A stretch of DNA of 8,998 nt from Bacillota bacterium. GTDB taxonomy: Bacteria; Bacillota; Limnochordia; Darwinibacteriales; Darwinibacteriaceae. Each line of letters starts with the position of its first letter. Position 1 is the first letter of the stretch. The stretch spans positions 1 through 8,998 of the forward strand of contig JAAZLB010000298.1 in NCBI GenBank assembly GCA_012799535.1, given 5' to 3'. Positions 1 through 7,062 of this stretch are shown piece after piece. Under the pieces are notes generated by a model, which worked only from the letters and a program-made list of their open reading frames with translations, was not told the DNA's origin and ran no database searches. Position numbers and translations under genes: made by a program.

Positions 1-48
1 AAAAATAACGAAAACAGGGCTGTCCCAATGACGGAACAACCCTGTTTT
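1..48 (-). terminator. Intrinsic terminator at the end of the operon
   Basis: On the minus strand the arms at 48-33 and 26-11 form an uninterrupted 16 bp RNA stem with a 6-nt loop (GUCAUU). The stem has a central GC-rich block and A/U-rich ends, and is followed by CGUUAUUUUU. Two of the pairs are G-U. On the plus strand these become A-C mismatches, so the structure favours minus-strand transcription. It begins 12 bases after the nagB-like stop codon, as expected for the end of this operon. Confidence 0.9.
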
Positions 49-60
49 TACCAGTGCTAT

Positions 61-798
61 TTAACTCCACACCAAAATCTTTGATGCTGAGTGTTTATCT
101 AAATACAGGCTCCAGTTGCTATGTGTTTTCAAAATTGTGGCGGGATAGTTCGGGTCTATTTCCCGATTTAATGTGTTGTAAATGGCCGTTGCCTTAGCTT
201 GGTGAGGTGCAACTGTAATGATGTTTTTGCTTTTTAAAATTTGTTGCACTGTCATGGTAATTGCTTGCTTGGGAACATCATCAATCGTTGCAAACCAACC
301 TTCGCCAACCTGCTGTTGCTTACAAGTATCATCCAAATTGACAATGATAAAGGGATCTTCATTGTCAAAATCAGCTGGAGGATCATTAAAAGCAATATGG
401 GCGTTCTCACCAATACCGATCAAGGCCAGATCAATCGGTGCCTTACCCACTTCTTCATTTAAGCGTTTCAGTTCCTTTTCTGGATCCCCTTCACCATTGA
501 CCAAACAAGCTGTTTTTACATCAACAAATGCTAAGAAACGCTCTCTTAAATATTTACGAAAACTGGCTGGATGTGATTCAGGCAATCCAATATATTCATC
601 TAAGTGAAACATTTCAATTTTGTCCCACGGGATATCTAATTTAACAAAGTGCTCGAAAAACTCAAACTGAGACGCACCTGTGGACAAGACAATTCTTGCA
701 CTACCTTGCTTCTCAATCGCTTCTAAAAGAATCTTTTGACTCGCTAATGCTGCCGCGCGACCATTTTCCGCCGGCGTTTCAAAAATATTAATCTGCAT
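61..798 (-). CDS. nagB: Glucosamine-6-phosphate deaminase-like protein (NagB/6-phosphogluconolactonase superfamily)
   Basis: The 245-residue protein belongs to the NagB/RpiA/lactonase-fold superfamily and is probably a cytoplasmic enzyme that converts glucosamine-6-phosphate to fructose-6-phosphate and ammonia. Visible landmarks are a phosphate-loop-like LSTGAS at 38-43, FHLDEYIGLP at 64-73 with D67 at the position of the E. coli catalytic D72, and GIGENAHIAFNDPP at 128-141. In the last motif H134 matches E. coli H143, but N132 replaces D141 and D139 replaces E148. This places it in a divergent NagB-like subfamily, so the exact substrate is less certain than the fold. The length is close to that of shorter NagB proteins (E. 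coli NagB has 266 residues). The ATG overlaps the end of the preceding oxidoreductase gene by 11 bp. A GGAG lies 12 nt upstream of it, which is rather far, so translation may be coupled. It is the last gene of the operon. Confidence 0.85.
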   Translation of the reverse strand: MQINIFETPAENGRAAALASQKILLEAIEKQGSARIVLSTGASQFEFFEHFVKLDIPWDKIEMFHLDEYIGLPESHPASFRKYLRERFLAFVDVKTACLVNGEGDPEKELKRLNEEVGKAPIDLALIGIGENAHIAFNDPPADFDNEDPFIIVNLDDTCKQQQVGEGWFATIDDVPKQAITMTVQQILKSKNIITVAPHQAKATAIYNTLNREIDPNYPATILKTHSNWSLYLDKHSASKILVWS

Positions 799-2065
799 TT
801 ATGGTTTCATCTCCAATCTGAAATTCATCTAATCTAACCATTCTTTTCTCAAGACGAGAACGCTCAGCAGCAAACGCCATTAGATGGCTTTCAACAGATA
901 CACGTGCTGAAGTTGAACTCTCGTATTCTCCAAAGTTACGAATTGTCTTGGCAAAATCATCCACAAGACGTTTATCTCCACCACCATGTCCAATATGTCC
1001 TTCTGGGTCCTCGAGCTTAATGGTTTCTTTCCTGCCACTACCAAAGGTTCGGATCTCGATTTCATGGGTTTCCATTGATGCCCGTATCTCTCCCAGTGTA
1101 CCCATGAGCTTAAGCGTACGATTGCTTTTCTCTGTGAAAGCACTCATGGTAAATACTGCAGTAACTTCATTTTCAAACTCCATGGCAACAACCTGGTGGT
1201 CTACTACATCATTATCACAATGGAATACACATCTGCCGAATGGCCCTTCTTTCATAGCCTTATACTTTGCTTCATAGCTTGGGTCTCGAGTAGCCGCTTC
1301 CGCCTTCCAGCCCCCATTCTCGATCATATAGGTGTTGGGTGCATAATAAACGCAAGTATCTTCAACGGGACAACCCTCAATACAACGTTTTGGTGCCCCC
1401 GCTGGTGCATTTTCTGGGCGGAAATAAGATAGGTGTCCATAGGAGGCCACACTTATACACTTAGAGTCCGCAAACCAACGAATCAAGTCCATGTCGTGGG
1501 ATGACTTCGCTAAGATCATGGGACTAGAGTCTTCGGCACGACTAAAATAACCTCGCACATAGCTGTGAGCCTGGTGCCAGTAAGCAACATTTTCATTATG
1601 TTGGATGGACATTAAACGACCGATTTTTCCTGAGTCAAGTATCTCTTTGATCGTTTGAAAAAAGGGTGAGTAGCGTAAAACGTGGCAAACCGTTAAGTTC
1701 AAGTTTTTCTCTTCCGCTACACGCCCCAAATCGATGCACTCGTCCCAGCTTGGTGACATGGGCTTTTCTAGTAGCACGTGATAGCCAGCATTCATCGCTT
1801 TGATCGCGGGTTCATAGTGATCCCGATCTCGTGTAGTAACAAACACGGCATCAGCTAGCTTAGGTTGAGCAAATAACTCATCCCAGTCTTTGAAGCACTT
1901 ATCTTCCGCAATGCCAAATTGATCACGGGCACGGTTACGTTTGAATTCATCAGGTTCAGCTACTGCTACAATTTTCATCTCTTGTGGACGCTTGCTAGCA
2001 TATTCGCTGTATTTCATCCCACGTAGTCCTGCCCCAATCAAGGCGATAGTTATGGGTTCCCTCAT
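788..2065 (-). CDS. Gfo/Idh/MocA family NAD(P)-dependent oxidoreductase (second of two)
   Basis: The product is a cytoplasmic sugar or cyclitol dehydrogenase/reductase of the Gfo/Idh/MocA family, 425 residues from the chosen start. An N-terminal Rossmann domain carries GAGLRG at 11-16 and EKPM at 100-103. The substrate domain contains KSSHDMD at 187-193, with K187 and H190 at the usual catalytic positions. A cysteine-rich insert has C228, C232, C238, C279 and C283, and the late GHGGGD motif is shared with the paralogue encoded at 4024-5250. The frame is open to an ATG at 2086, but the ATG at 2065 is preferred. It forms a 4-base ATGA overlap with the stop of the preceding hydrolase gene, and AAAGGGAG lies 9 nt upstream of it. 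No ribosome-binding site precedes the 2086 ATG. The substrate cannot be read from sequence; oxidation of a sugar hydroxyl, or reduction of a keto-sugar made by the other oxidoreductase, are both possible. Confidence 0.9.
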   Translation of the reverse strand: MREPITIALIGAGLRGMKYSEYASKRPQEMKIVAVAEPDEFKRNRARDQFGIAEDKCFKDWDELFAQPKLADAVFVTTRDRDHYEPAIKAMNAGYHVLLEKPMSPSWDECIDLGRVAEEKNLNLTVCHVLRYSPFFQTIKEILDSGKIGRLMSIQHNENVAYWHQAHSYVRGYFSRAEDSSPMILAKSSHDMDLIRWFADSKCISVASYGHLSYFRPENAPAGAPKRCIEGCPVEDTCVYYAPNTYMIENGGWKAEAATRDPSYEAKYKAMKEGPFGRCVFHCDNDVVDHQVVAMEFENEVTAVFTMSAFTEKSNRTLKLMGTLGEIRASMETHEIEIRTFGSGRKETIKLEDPEGHIGHGGGDKRLVDDFAKTIRNFGEYESSTSARVSVESHLMAFAAERSRLEKRMVRLDEFQIGDETINAD

Positions 2066-4017
2066 GTGCTTAAACTCCCTTTCCATTCAGTAAGGTCTAG
2101 ATATTTTAGAACTTCCGGAAACACAACACTCATAATATCCTCTTCAGCAAAAAAACGCCCAAACAGTTCCTCTGAAATACTTGTGATTGCAGTTTCTGAA
2201 GTTAAATGCACGATCCGCTTATCCAAGATGGAAGCGAGTACTGCATAAATTTCAAAGAGTCCAACAGCATACAACTCTATTTTTTCCCCGATCAGTTGCT
2301 GTGTGGCAAAGAGCAGTTCCACACTACGCATTAGATCGTAGGTGCGTAACGCTGCTAAGCTATCACCTAGCCACAGCAAGTCATCGGTTAGCTTGTGAAT
2401 AACTCCAAAGAATAGATGGGCCGGTTTACCATAAATGGTATAAGGCTCATGGGGACCAACTCCGGAGCAATTCAAGACAAATACAGTTCTTCCCCGCTCA
2501 CACATGGCTTGAATCCACGACCAATGTTCTTGCAAGGCGGTTGTTCCACCCGGCCATAACCCGATAACTACAGATTGGGGAGCCATAGGCGAACTCTCAC
2601 AAGCACGAAGAAAATAGGCACTATTCATCAAGTTCTTTTGAGACCACCACAGCAGATAATCTACAGACAGCCCTTCTACCTCACCCAGACTTAGCAGTCG
2701 CGTGTTGAAATCACATCTTTCCCGAGGGCCTATTACCTGTGCAGTTAACCACTCTCGCGTACGCTGTACTCTTTCTGTTGGCGTCATGCTTAACCGCATC
2801 CGCCTCAACTCTTGGCTACGGAGGCAATTTTCGTCTTGGACTGTTCTAGCATCGGAAAAGCTAGTTAACACTTGCCCACTAGGAGTACACAAAAGCTGTT
2901 TAGCTTGGAGTGGTTTTAGTGGTCGCTCCCTTTCTGACACAGGGCTAGCCTTCCCCATTAGTTCCTTGCTAAAAAAGTTTGCAGCAGCTATGGCTAAACG
3001 ATCCGTGTAACGATGTGTAGAAGCATCCTCAACGAGTGCTATGCGATCAGGGTGATTTAGCATTTGCCAAAAACGCCTACAACGTTGCACCGTTCTTCTC
3101 GTTGCTTCTATAGGGAAAAAATCATATTGTACAGCTAAGACCAGCAAGGGTTTTGGGGCAAAGCAAAGGAGTAAATCCTCATGATCAAAGCCTTGGGCTG
3201 ATAAACCAGGCCAAACCTGCTCCGCATCCTGAACCCCGCCTGCATGCATGTATTGCTGACGATTCATTATAAAAGTGCCTGGTGCCGCAGCTGCCAACCG
3301 CTCATCACAGACCATAAGCATAGCGGTTTGGGTGCCTCCCCCTGAGTTGCCTGTGACGCCGATGCGTGCTGGATCCACCTCAGGTCTTGATTGTAAATAA
3401 TCAATGGCACGCATGGCATCATGCAGGAAATATCTGGCCACACTTTCGCCGATGGCATAGCTTTGAACTCCTAGTCTTTGATGCTCAGCCGTTCCCCACA
3501 GGGGAGCTCTGTCCGCCCCTGATAAAAAACTTAGTCGTTCTCCCTGTCCGATTGGATCAATGGCCAGTACGATTAAACCTGCTTGCACAAATCGTAAGCA
3601 TACTTGGTGGTAGTAAGAACTGTGCTTACCTTCATACTCATGACCGCAGAGAAACAAAACCGCTGCCCTCGCTTGGACACGTTGCTCTGGCAAGTATAGA
3701 TTAGCGGTAACATAATGCTTGGGACGGGACTCAAAAATCACATTTTCAACCAAATAGCCTTCGGCCTGCACTATTTTCACGGTTCGAGGATTTAACGGTG
3801 ATTCACTACTTGGCAAGCCCCCAATCGCGGTGAGGAATGCTTGCTTCTTAACCTCTTGCTCTTCTTTGAGCTGGAGCTCATTGACAATAAGATCTCTCGC
3901 GCTATCACCGGTAGCAAAAGCTCGATCTGCCCGTTCAAAAATATGATTCTTAAGCTGATCCCGCGTATCATAGAGGGTACATACATACTGTTCAAGTTCT
4001 TGGATTGATTTGCTCAT
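2062..4017 (-). CDS. Cytoplasmic two-domain alpha/beta hydrolase, acetylxylan-esterase-like
   Basis: The 651-residue protein is probably a carbohydrate (acetyl) esterase acting on an imported, acylated sugar. A helical N-terminal region (about 1-90) precedes an alpha/beta-hydrolase domain at about 100-355. That domain shows GHEYEGK at 125-131, DPIGQGE at 154-160, the nucleophile elbow GNSGGG at 223-228 (Ser225), and likely acid and base residues Asp299 (QYDFFP) and His335 (STHRY). A second half, about 480-651, looks like another alpha/beta-hydrolase fold. Its elbow position reads YAVGLFEI (583-590), with no serine, so it is probably inactive. There is no signal peptide, so the enzyme is cytoplasmic. 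The ATG at 4017 directly follows an in-frame GTG at 4020, and either could start the protein. Only a weak GAG lies upstream, and just 6 bp separate this ATG from the previous stop, which suggests translational coupling. The fold is clear but the ester substrate is inferred. Confidence 0.85.
   Translation of the reverse strand: MSKSIQELEQYVCTLYDTRDQLKNHIFERADRAFATGDSARDLIVNELQLKEEQEVKKQAFLTAIGGLPSSESPLNPRTVKIVQAEGYLVENVIFESRPKHYVTANLYLPEQRVQARAAVLFLCGHEYEGKHSSYYHQVCLRFVQAGLIVLAIDPIGQGERLSFLSGADRAPLWGTAEHQRLGVQSYAIGESVARYFLHDAMRAIDYLQSRPEVDPARIGVTGNSGGGTQTAMLMVCDERLAAAAPGTFIMNRQQYMHAGGVQDAEQVWPGLSAQGFDHEDLLLCFAPKPLLVLAVQYDFFPIEATRRTVQRCRRFWQMLNHPDRIALVEDASTHRYTDRLAIAAANFFSKELMGKASPVSERERPLKPLQAKQLLCTPSGQVLTSFSDARTVQDENCLRSQELRRMRLSMTPTERVQRTREWLTAQVIGPRERCDFNTRLLSLGEVEGLSVDYLLWWSQKNLMNSAYFLRACESSPMAPQSVVIGLWPGGTTALQEHWSWIQAMCERGRTVFVLNCSGVGPHEPYTIYGKPAHLFFGVIHKLTDDLLWLGDSLAALRTYDLMRSVELLFATQQLIGEKIELYAVGLFEIYAVLASILDKRIVHLTSETAITSISEELFGRFFAEEDIMSVVFPEVLKYLDLTEWKGSLST
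2075..2082 (-). promoter_or_regulatory. Ribosome-binding site deciding the second oxidoreductase start
   Basis: AAAGGGAG on the minus strand lies 9 nt before the ATG at 2065, inside the end of the hydrolase gene. It supports that ATG, which overlaps the hydrolase stop as ATGA, over the in-frame ATG at 2086, which has no such site. Confidence 0.75.
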
Positions 4018-4023
4018 CACTGA

Positions 4024-5250
4024 TTAACTCGAACATAGTGAAGTCACATCTGGCACAGGCAAGACTTTTCCTTCAGCAATGGAACGATTTGCAGTCGCAC
4101 CGATCAGCAATGACTGGGCTCCAGCAAAACTATCAGCTTGCTGGCCCAAGGGGTCTGCTACGCCACCTTCAAATAAAGCTTTAAGCAGCTTCGCATCTCC
4201 ACCCCCATGTCCACCAATCTGTGCAGATACTTCAATGTTTTCGCTTGAACCATCTAGCTTATAAAGTTTGATAATACTTTTTTCCACTTCGGACATATCG
4301 GCGCTACGATAAATATTACCCACTTCAAGCCTACCATTGCTGCCATTAATCGTTGCTTTCCAGCCCTCATAAGGGGCATAAGCCACCAATGAATAATTCA
4401 ATAATGCTCCGCTTGCATACCGAAGGTTTACCGTCATAGTGTCATAAATATCGATCCGTTCATCAAACAGACAGCGGTCTCTCCAATAGCCATCCTCGTG
4501 CTCTCCACCAACGTAGTATTTGCTCATGAATGGATCCGCAGTAATATCCTTATAAAACTCACAAGATGAAGCTAGACTGCAAGTCAGACATCTTTCACCT
4601 TTAGGTTGCCCATGGTCCCCGTACACCCTCCTCGCTCCGAAAGCCTGTAACTCTACTGGGGCACTATCAACCCACCAGTTGATAATATCAAAGTGGTGAG
4701 TTGATTTATGAACGAGGAGTCCACCGCTATTCTTCATCTCCGAATGCCATCTGCGAAAATAATCTGCACCGTGATCCCGATCTAAAAACCACTCAAAGTG
4801 CACATGATAGACATCACCGATAACACCATTTTGGAGCATCTCTTTCACGGTGGAAAAATAGGGAGCAAAACGAAGATTAAAGGTAACGATCACTTTTTTG
4901 CCAGTTTCTCGTTCTGCTTGCAAAATAGCTTGGCATTTTTCTTCATCGATGGTCATCGGTTTTTCCGAGATTACATCACAGCCTGCTCTTAACGCTTCAA
5001 TAATATAAGTATGGTGAGAATTGTCCGTACTCGCCACAATAACAACGTCAGGCTTTACTTCGGAAAGCATAGTCGTAAAATCAGCATAGACCGGTACATT
5101 TCCACATTCCTCACTCAAAAGTCTCGCCCGTGTTTGATTCGTGTCAAAAACACCTCTAAAATCCACAACATGCTTCCAAGTTGTGGACATGGGCTTGGCA
5201 AACATATACAGTGCTCTAGAACCAGCACCTACAATGACATATTTCTTCAT
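4024..5250 (-). CDS. Gfo/Idh/MocA family NAD(P)-dependent oxidoreductase (first of two)
   Basis: The product is a 408-residue cytoplasmic oxidoreductase. The Rossmann domain has GAGSRA at 8-13 and EKPM at 96-99. The substrate domain has HKSTHHFD at 181-188, with K182 and H185/H186 at catalytic positions. Like its paralogue encoded at 788-2065 it has a cysteine-rich insert (C221, C224, C230 and C260) and a late GHGGGD motif. The two are otherwise clearly divergent, so they are not a recent duplication and probably do different steps. The ATG at 5250 has a good ribosome-binding site (AGGGG, 10 nt away) and lies 19 bp after the MalG-like permease stop. Known family members act on sugars, inositols, amino sugars and glycosides; a few are NAD-dependent glycosidases (GH109). 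Its place directly behind the transporter suggests it acts early on the imported compound. Confidence 0.9.
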   Translation of the reverse strand: MKKYVIVGAGSRALYMFAKPMSTTWKHVVDFRGVFDTNQTRARLLSEECGNVPVYADFTTMLSEVKPDVVIVASTDNSHHTYIIEALRAGCDVISEKPMTIDEEKCQAILQAERETGKKVIVTFNLRFAPYFSTVKEMLQNGVIGDVYHVHFEWFLDRDHGADYFRRWHSEMKNSGGLLVHKSTHHFDIINWWVDSAPVELQAFGARRVYGDHGQPKGERCLTCSLASSCEFYKDITADPFMSKYYVGGEHEDGYWRDRCLFDERIDIYDTMTVNLRYASGALLNYSLVAYAPYEGWKATINGSNGRLEVGNIYRSADMSEVEKSIIKLYKLDGSSENIEVSAQIGGHGGGDAKLLKALFEGGVADPLGQQADSFAGAQSLLIGATANRSIAEGKVLPVPDVTSLCSS

Positions 5251-5269
5251 ATGACAGCATCCCCTGACT

Positions 5270-6100
5270 TTAACCTTTTAGACCTGTTGAAGCGATCCCT
5301 TGTACAAAATGCTTTTGAGCTAACAAGTAAACTATGACAACTGGCAGTGTAATGATCACTGCACCTGCCATCATTAAAGCTTGATTGACGTTCTCTGATT
5401 TTAAGAAGAGAAGACCTAGTGGTAACGTATATTTTGATCTAGTTTGCAAGTAAATGAGGGGACCAACAGTATTGTTCCACACTCCCATAAAGGTAAAGAC
5501 TCCTAGTGCTGAAAGGGCCGGCTTAGACAAGGGTAAATAGATTCTGAAAAATATTCCTGGTGGACTGCAACCGTCAATAACAGCAGATTCATACAATTCT
5601 TTTGGGAGAGATTTCATATATTGATGCATCAAAAAGATCCCAAAGGCTCCTCCAAGATAACTAGGAACAATTAGGGGATACCATGTATCCAAAACTCTAA
5701 ACTGTTTCCAGATTAGATATGTGGGAATCATGGTGACCTGTCCTGGTACCATCATAGTGGCTAACATGACAACGAAGATCACATTGCGTAATTTAAAGTC
5801 AAACATGGCCAATCCAAAGGCTACCAAGGAAGAGGAAATCAAGGCACCCACCATATCTAAGCCAACAATGATAAAGCTATTTAAGGTATAACGGGCAAAG
5901 TTCACCTTGTTCCAAACCGTCTCATAATTGCTAAAGTCGAGAGGCTTCGGTATGATCCTAGGTGGCATCTCCGCAATGGCACCAACCGTTTTCAAAGATG
6001 TGGAAATCATCCAGACAAAGGGGAACACCATGACGACTGCGCCTGCAATAAGCAAGACGTATAGAAGCAGTTTTAGGAATAAAGGAGTCCTTTTATTCAT
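5270..6100 (-). CDS. Carbohydrate ABC transporter permease, MalG-like (CUT1)
   Basis: This integral membrane subunit of a CUT1-type sugar importer has 276 residues. The pattern is the usual six membrane segments: one near 10-34, three in the middle (about 75-100, 106-130 and 140-160), and two after the coupling loop (about 190-215 and 240-262). The EAA coupling loop at about 168-190 (ELYESAVIDG, then FRIYLP) contacts the ATPase. The longest frame begins with TTG at 6121, but the ATG at 6100 is chosen. AAGGTGGG lies 6 nt upstream of it, and the resulting N-terminus (MNKRTPLFLK) is typical of MalG proteins. It overlaps the preceding permease gene by 8 bp. It works with the permease encoded at 6093-6977 and the binding protein encoded at 7063-8343. 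Confidence 0.95.
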   Translation of the reverse strand: MNKRTPLFLKLLLYVLLIAGAVVMVFPFVWMISTSLKTVGAIAEMPPRIIPKPLDFSNYETVWNKVNFARYTLNSFIIVGLDMVGALISSSLVAFGLAMFDFKLRNVIFVVMLATMMVPGQVTMIPTYLIWKQFRVLDTWYPLIVPSYLGGAFGIFLMHQYMKSLPKELYESAVIDGCSPPGIFFRIYLPLSKPALSALGVFTFMGVWNNTVGPLIYLQTRSKYTLPLGLLFLKSENVNQALMMAGAVIITLPVVIVYLLAQKHFVQGIASTGLKG

Positions 6101-6977
6101 AGTGCACCCACCTTTTTTCAAAATATCGTTGAAATAGGGTAATTGCCAAAATTACAAAAAACAACAACCAGGCCGTTGCTGAGGCAGGACCCATTTTGAA
6201 TAGGAGAAACGAATCTCGATAGATTGTCAGATTTGGCACCATTACCTGTTCAGAAATGCCTGTTGTAATTCCTCCGAATAATCCCAAGAACACATCAAAT
6301 GCTTGGAACGCAGAAATTGTGGACAAAATCATCACCATATAAACCATGGGAGTTACAATGGGAAACACAATGTGAGTTAGTTGTTTCCAACCGGAAGCCC
6401 CATCAATTTGAGCAGATTCAAGTACTTCTTGAGGTACGTTCTGCATACCAGCTAAAAGAATTACCATAGATTGCCCCATGCCTTTCCAGACATTTACTAG
6501 AGCAATGCTTGTAATTACAACAACCCAGGATTTATGATAGAGCCAGTTGACAGGATTTATTCCGAATAGTCCCAAAAACCAGTTGATTACCCCATATTGA
6601 TAGTTAAACATCCAGGACCAGACCACACCAGCTGCCAGCCAAGGGGTTACTACAGGTAAGAAGTAAAATAATCTAAATAAAGACTTCGCTCGTAAAGCCG
6701 CTTGATTTAGTAAAAAAGCGATTAGAAACGCTAGGGCAGTTTGGATGGGTACAAAAATAAGTGCAAACACTGATACATTGCGCATGGAGAGCCAGAATTC
6801 TTGTTTTTTAAGAACATTAATCCAGTTGGTAAGCCCTATCCATTTCGGTGGATTAAACAAATCATACTGTGTAAATGAAATATACGCAGAAAACACGATT
6901 GGGAACAATAAAAACACTATGACATTTATTACAAACGGAAGTGTAAATATGTAGCCCCAATGTCTTTGGTTATGCAT
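6093..6977 (-). CDS. Carbohydrate ABC transporter permease, MalF/UgpA-like (CUT1)
   Basis: The product is the partner permease of the same sugar importer, with 294 residues. It shows an N-terminal membrane segment at about 10-32, further hydrophobic segments near 68-90, 103-125, 150-172, 206-226 and 262-281, and the EAA coupling loop at about 184-206 (EVLESAQIDGAS, ending in VFP). It is a short MalF-type protein without the large periplasmic insertion of E. coli MalF, as in most UgpA/LacF-type subunits. The ATG at 6977 has a strong purine-rich site (AGGGGAG, 7 nt away). An 85 bp gap containing a stable hairpin separates it from the binding-protein gene upstream, and it overlaps the MalG-like gene downstream. 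No ATPase gene is present; in Firmicutes CUT1 systems commonly share one encoded elsewhere (MsmK/MsmX type). Confidence 0.95.
   Translation of the reverse strand: MHNQRHWGYIFTLPFVINVIVFLLFPIVFSAYISFTQYDLFNPPKWIGLTNWINVLKKQEFWLSMRNVSVFALIFVPIQTALAFLIAFLLNQAALRAKSLFRLFYFLPVVTPWLAAGVVWSWMFNYQYGVINWFLGLFGINPVNWLYHKSWVVVITSIALVNVWKGMGQSMVILLAGMQNVPQEVLESAQIDGASGWKQLTHIVFPIVTPMVYMVMILSTISAFQAFDVFLGLFGGITTGISEQVMVPNLTIYRDSFLLFKMGPASATAWLLFFVILAITLFQRYFEKRWVHYE
6107..6114 (-). promoter_or_regulatory. Ribosome-binding site deciding the MalG-like permease start
   Basis: AAGGTGGG on the minus strand lies 6 nt before the ATG at 6100. The site itself sits inside the longer frame that starts with TTG at 6121, so that longer frame is unlikely to be the real protein. 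Confidence 0.8.
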
Positions 6978-7000
6978 GAGTGTACTCCCCTCCCCACAAA

Positions 7001-7050
7001 TAAAAAGGTGGGAGAAAGGGGCGGCCCGTAGACCGACACCCTTTCTTCCA
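7001..7050 (-). terminator. UACG-capped hairpin with U-tract between binding protein and permeases
   Basis: In the minus-strand transcript an 8 bp stem (AGAAAGGG, 7046-7039, with CCCUUUCU, 7020-7013) is extended at its base past an A-C mismatch by three more pairs (7050-7048 with 7011-7009). Above an asymmetric internal loop sits a 5 bp stem CGGUC/GGCCG capped by UACG, closed by C-G: a classic extra-stable cUNCGg tetraloop. CCUUUUUAUUU follows directly. The G-U pair again favours the minus strand. It starts 12 bases after the binding-protein stop. The likely role is partial termination and/or 3'-end protection, giving more binding protein than permease, as known for malE-malF. Full termination is unlikely because the permeases have no evident promoter of their own. 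Confidence 0.7.
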
Positions 7051-7062
7051 TCTACATCACTC

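Noticed and set aside
3366..3704. Plus-strand open frame of 112 codons inside the hydrolase gene
   Set aside because: It lies antisense to a well-conserved enzyme and resembles no family I recognise. Other plus-strand frames, such as 7510-7905 opposite the binding protein, are rejected for the same reason.
2062..4017. Glucuronoyl esterase (CE15) identity for the hydrolase
   Set aside because: CE15 enzymes carry a GCSRxGK-type elbow, whereas this protein has GNSGGG and the wider context of acetylxylan-esterase-like hydrolases.
4024..5250. Assigning the oxidoreductases to the GH109 glycosidase family
   Set aside because: The substrate-domain motifs (HKSTHHFD; KSSHDMD) look like ordinary Gfo/Idh/MocA dehydrogenases with a catalytic Lys/His rather than the Tyr/His arrangement I associate with GH109. 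A glycoside-cleaving role is kept only as a hypothesis.
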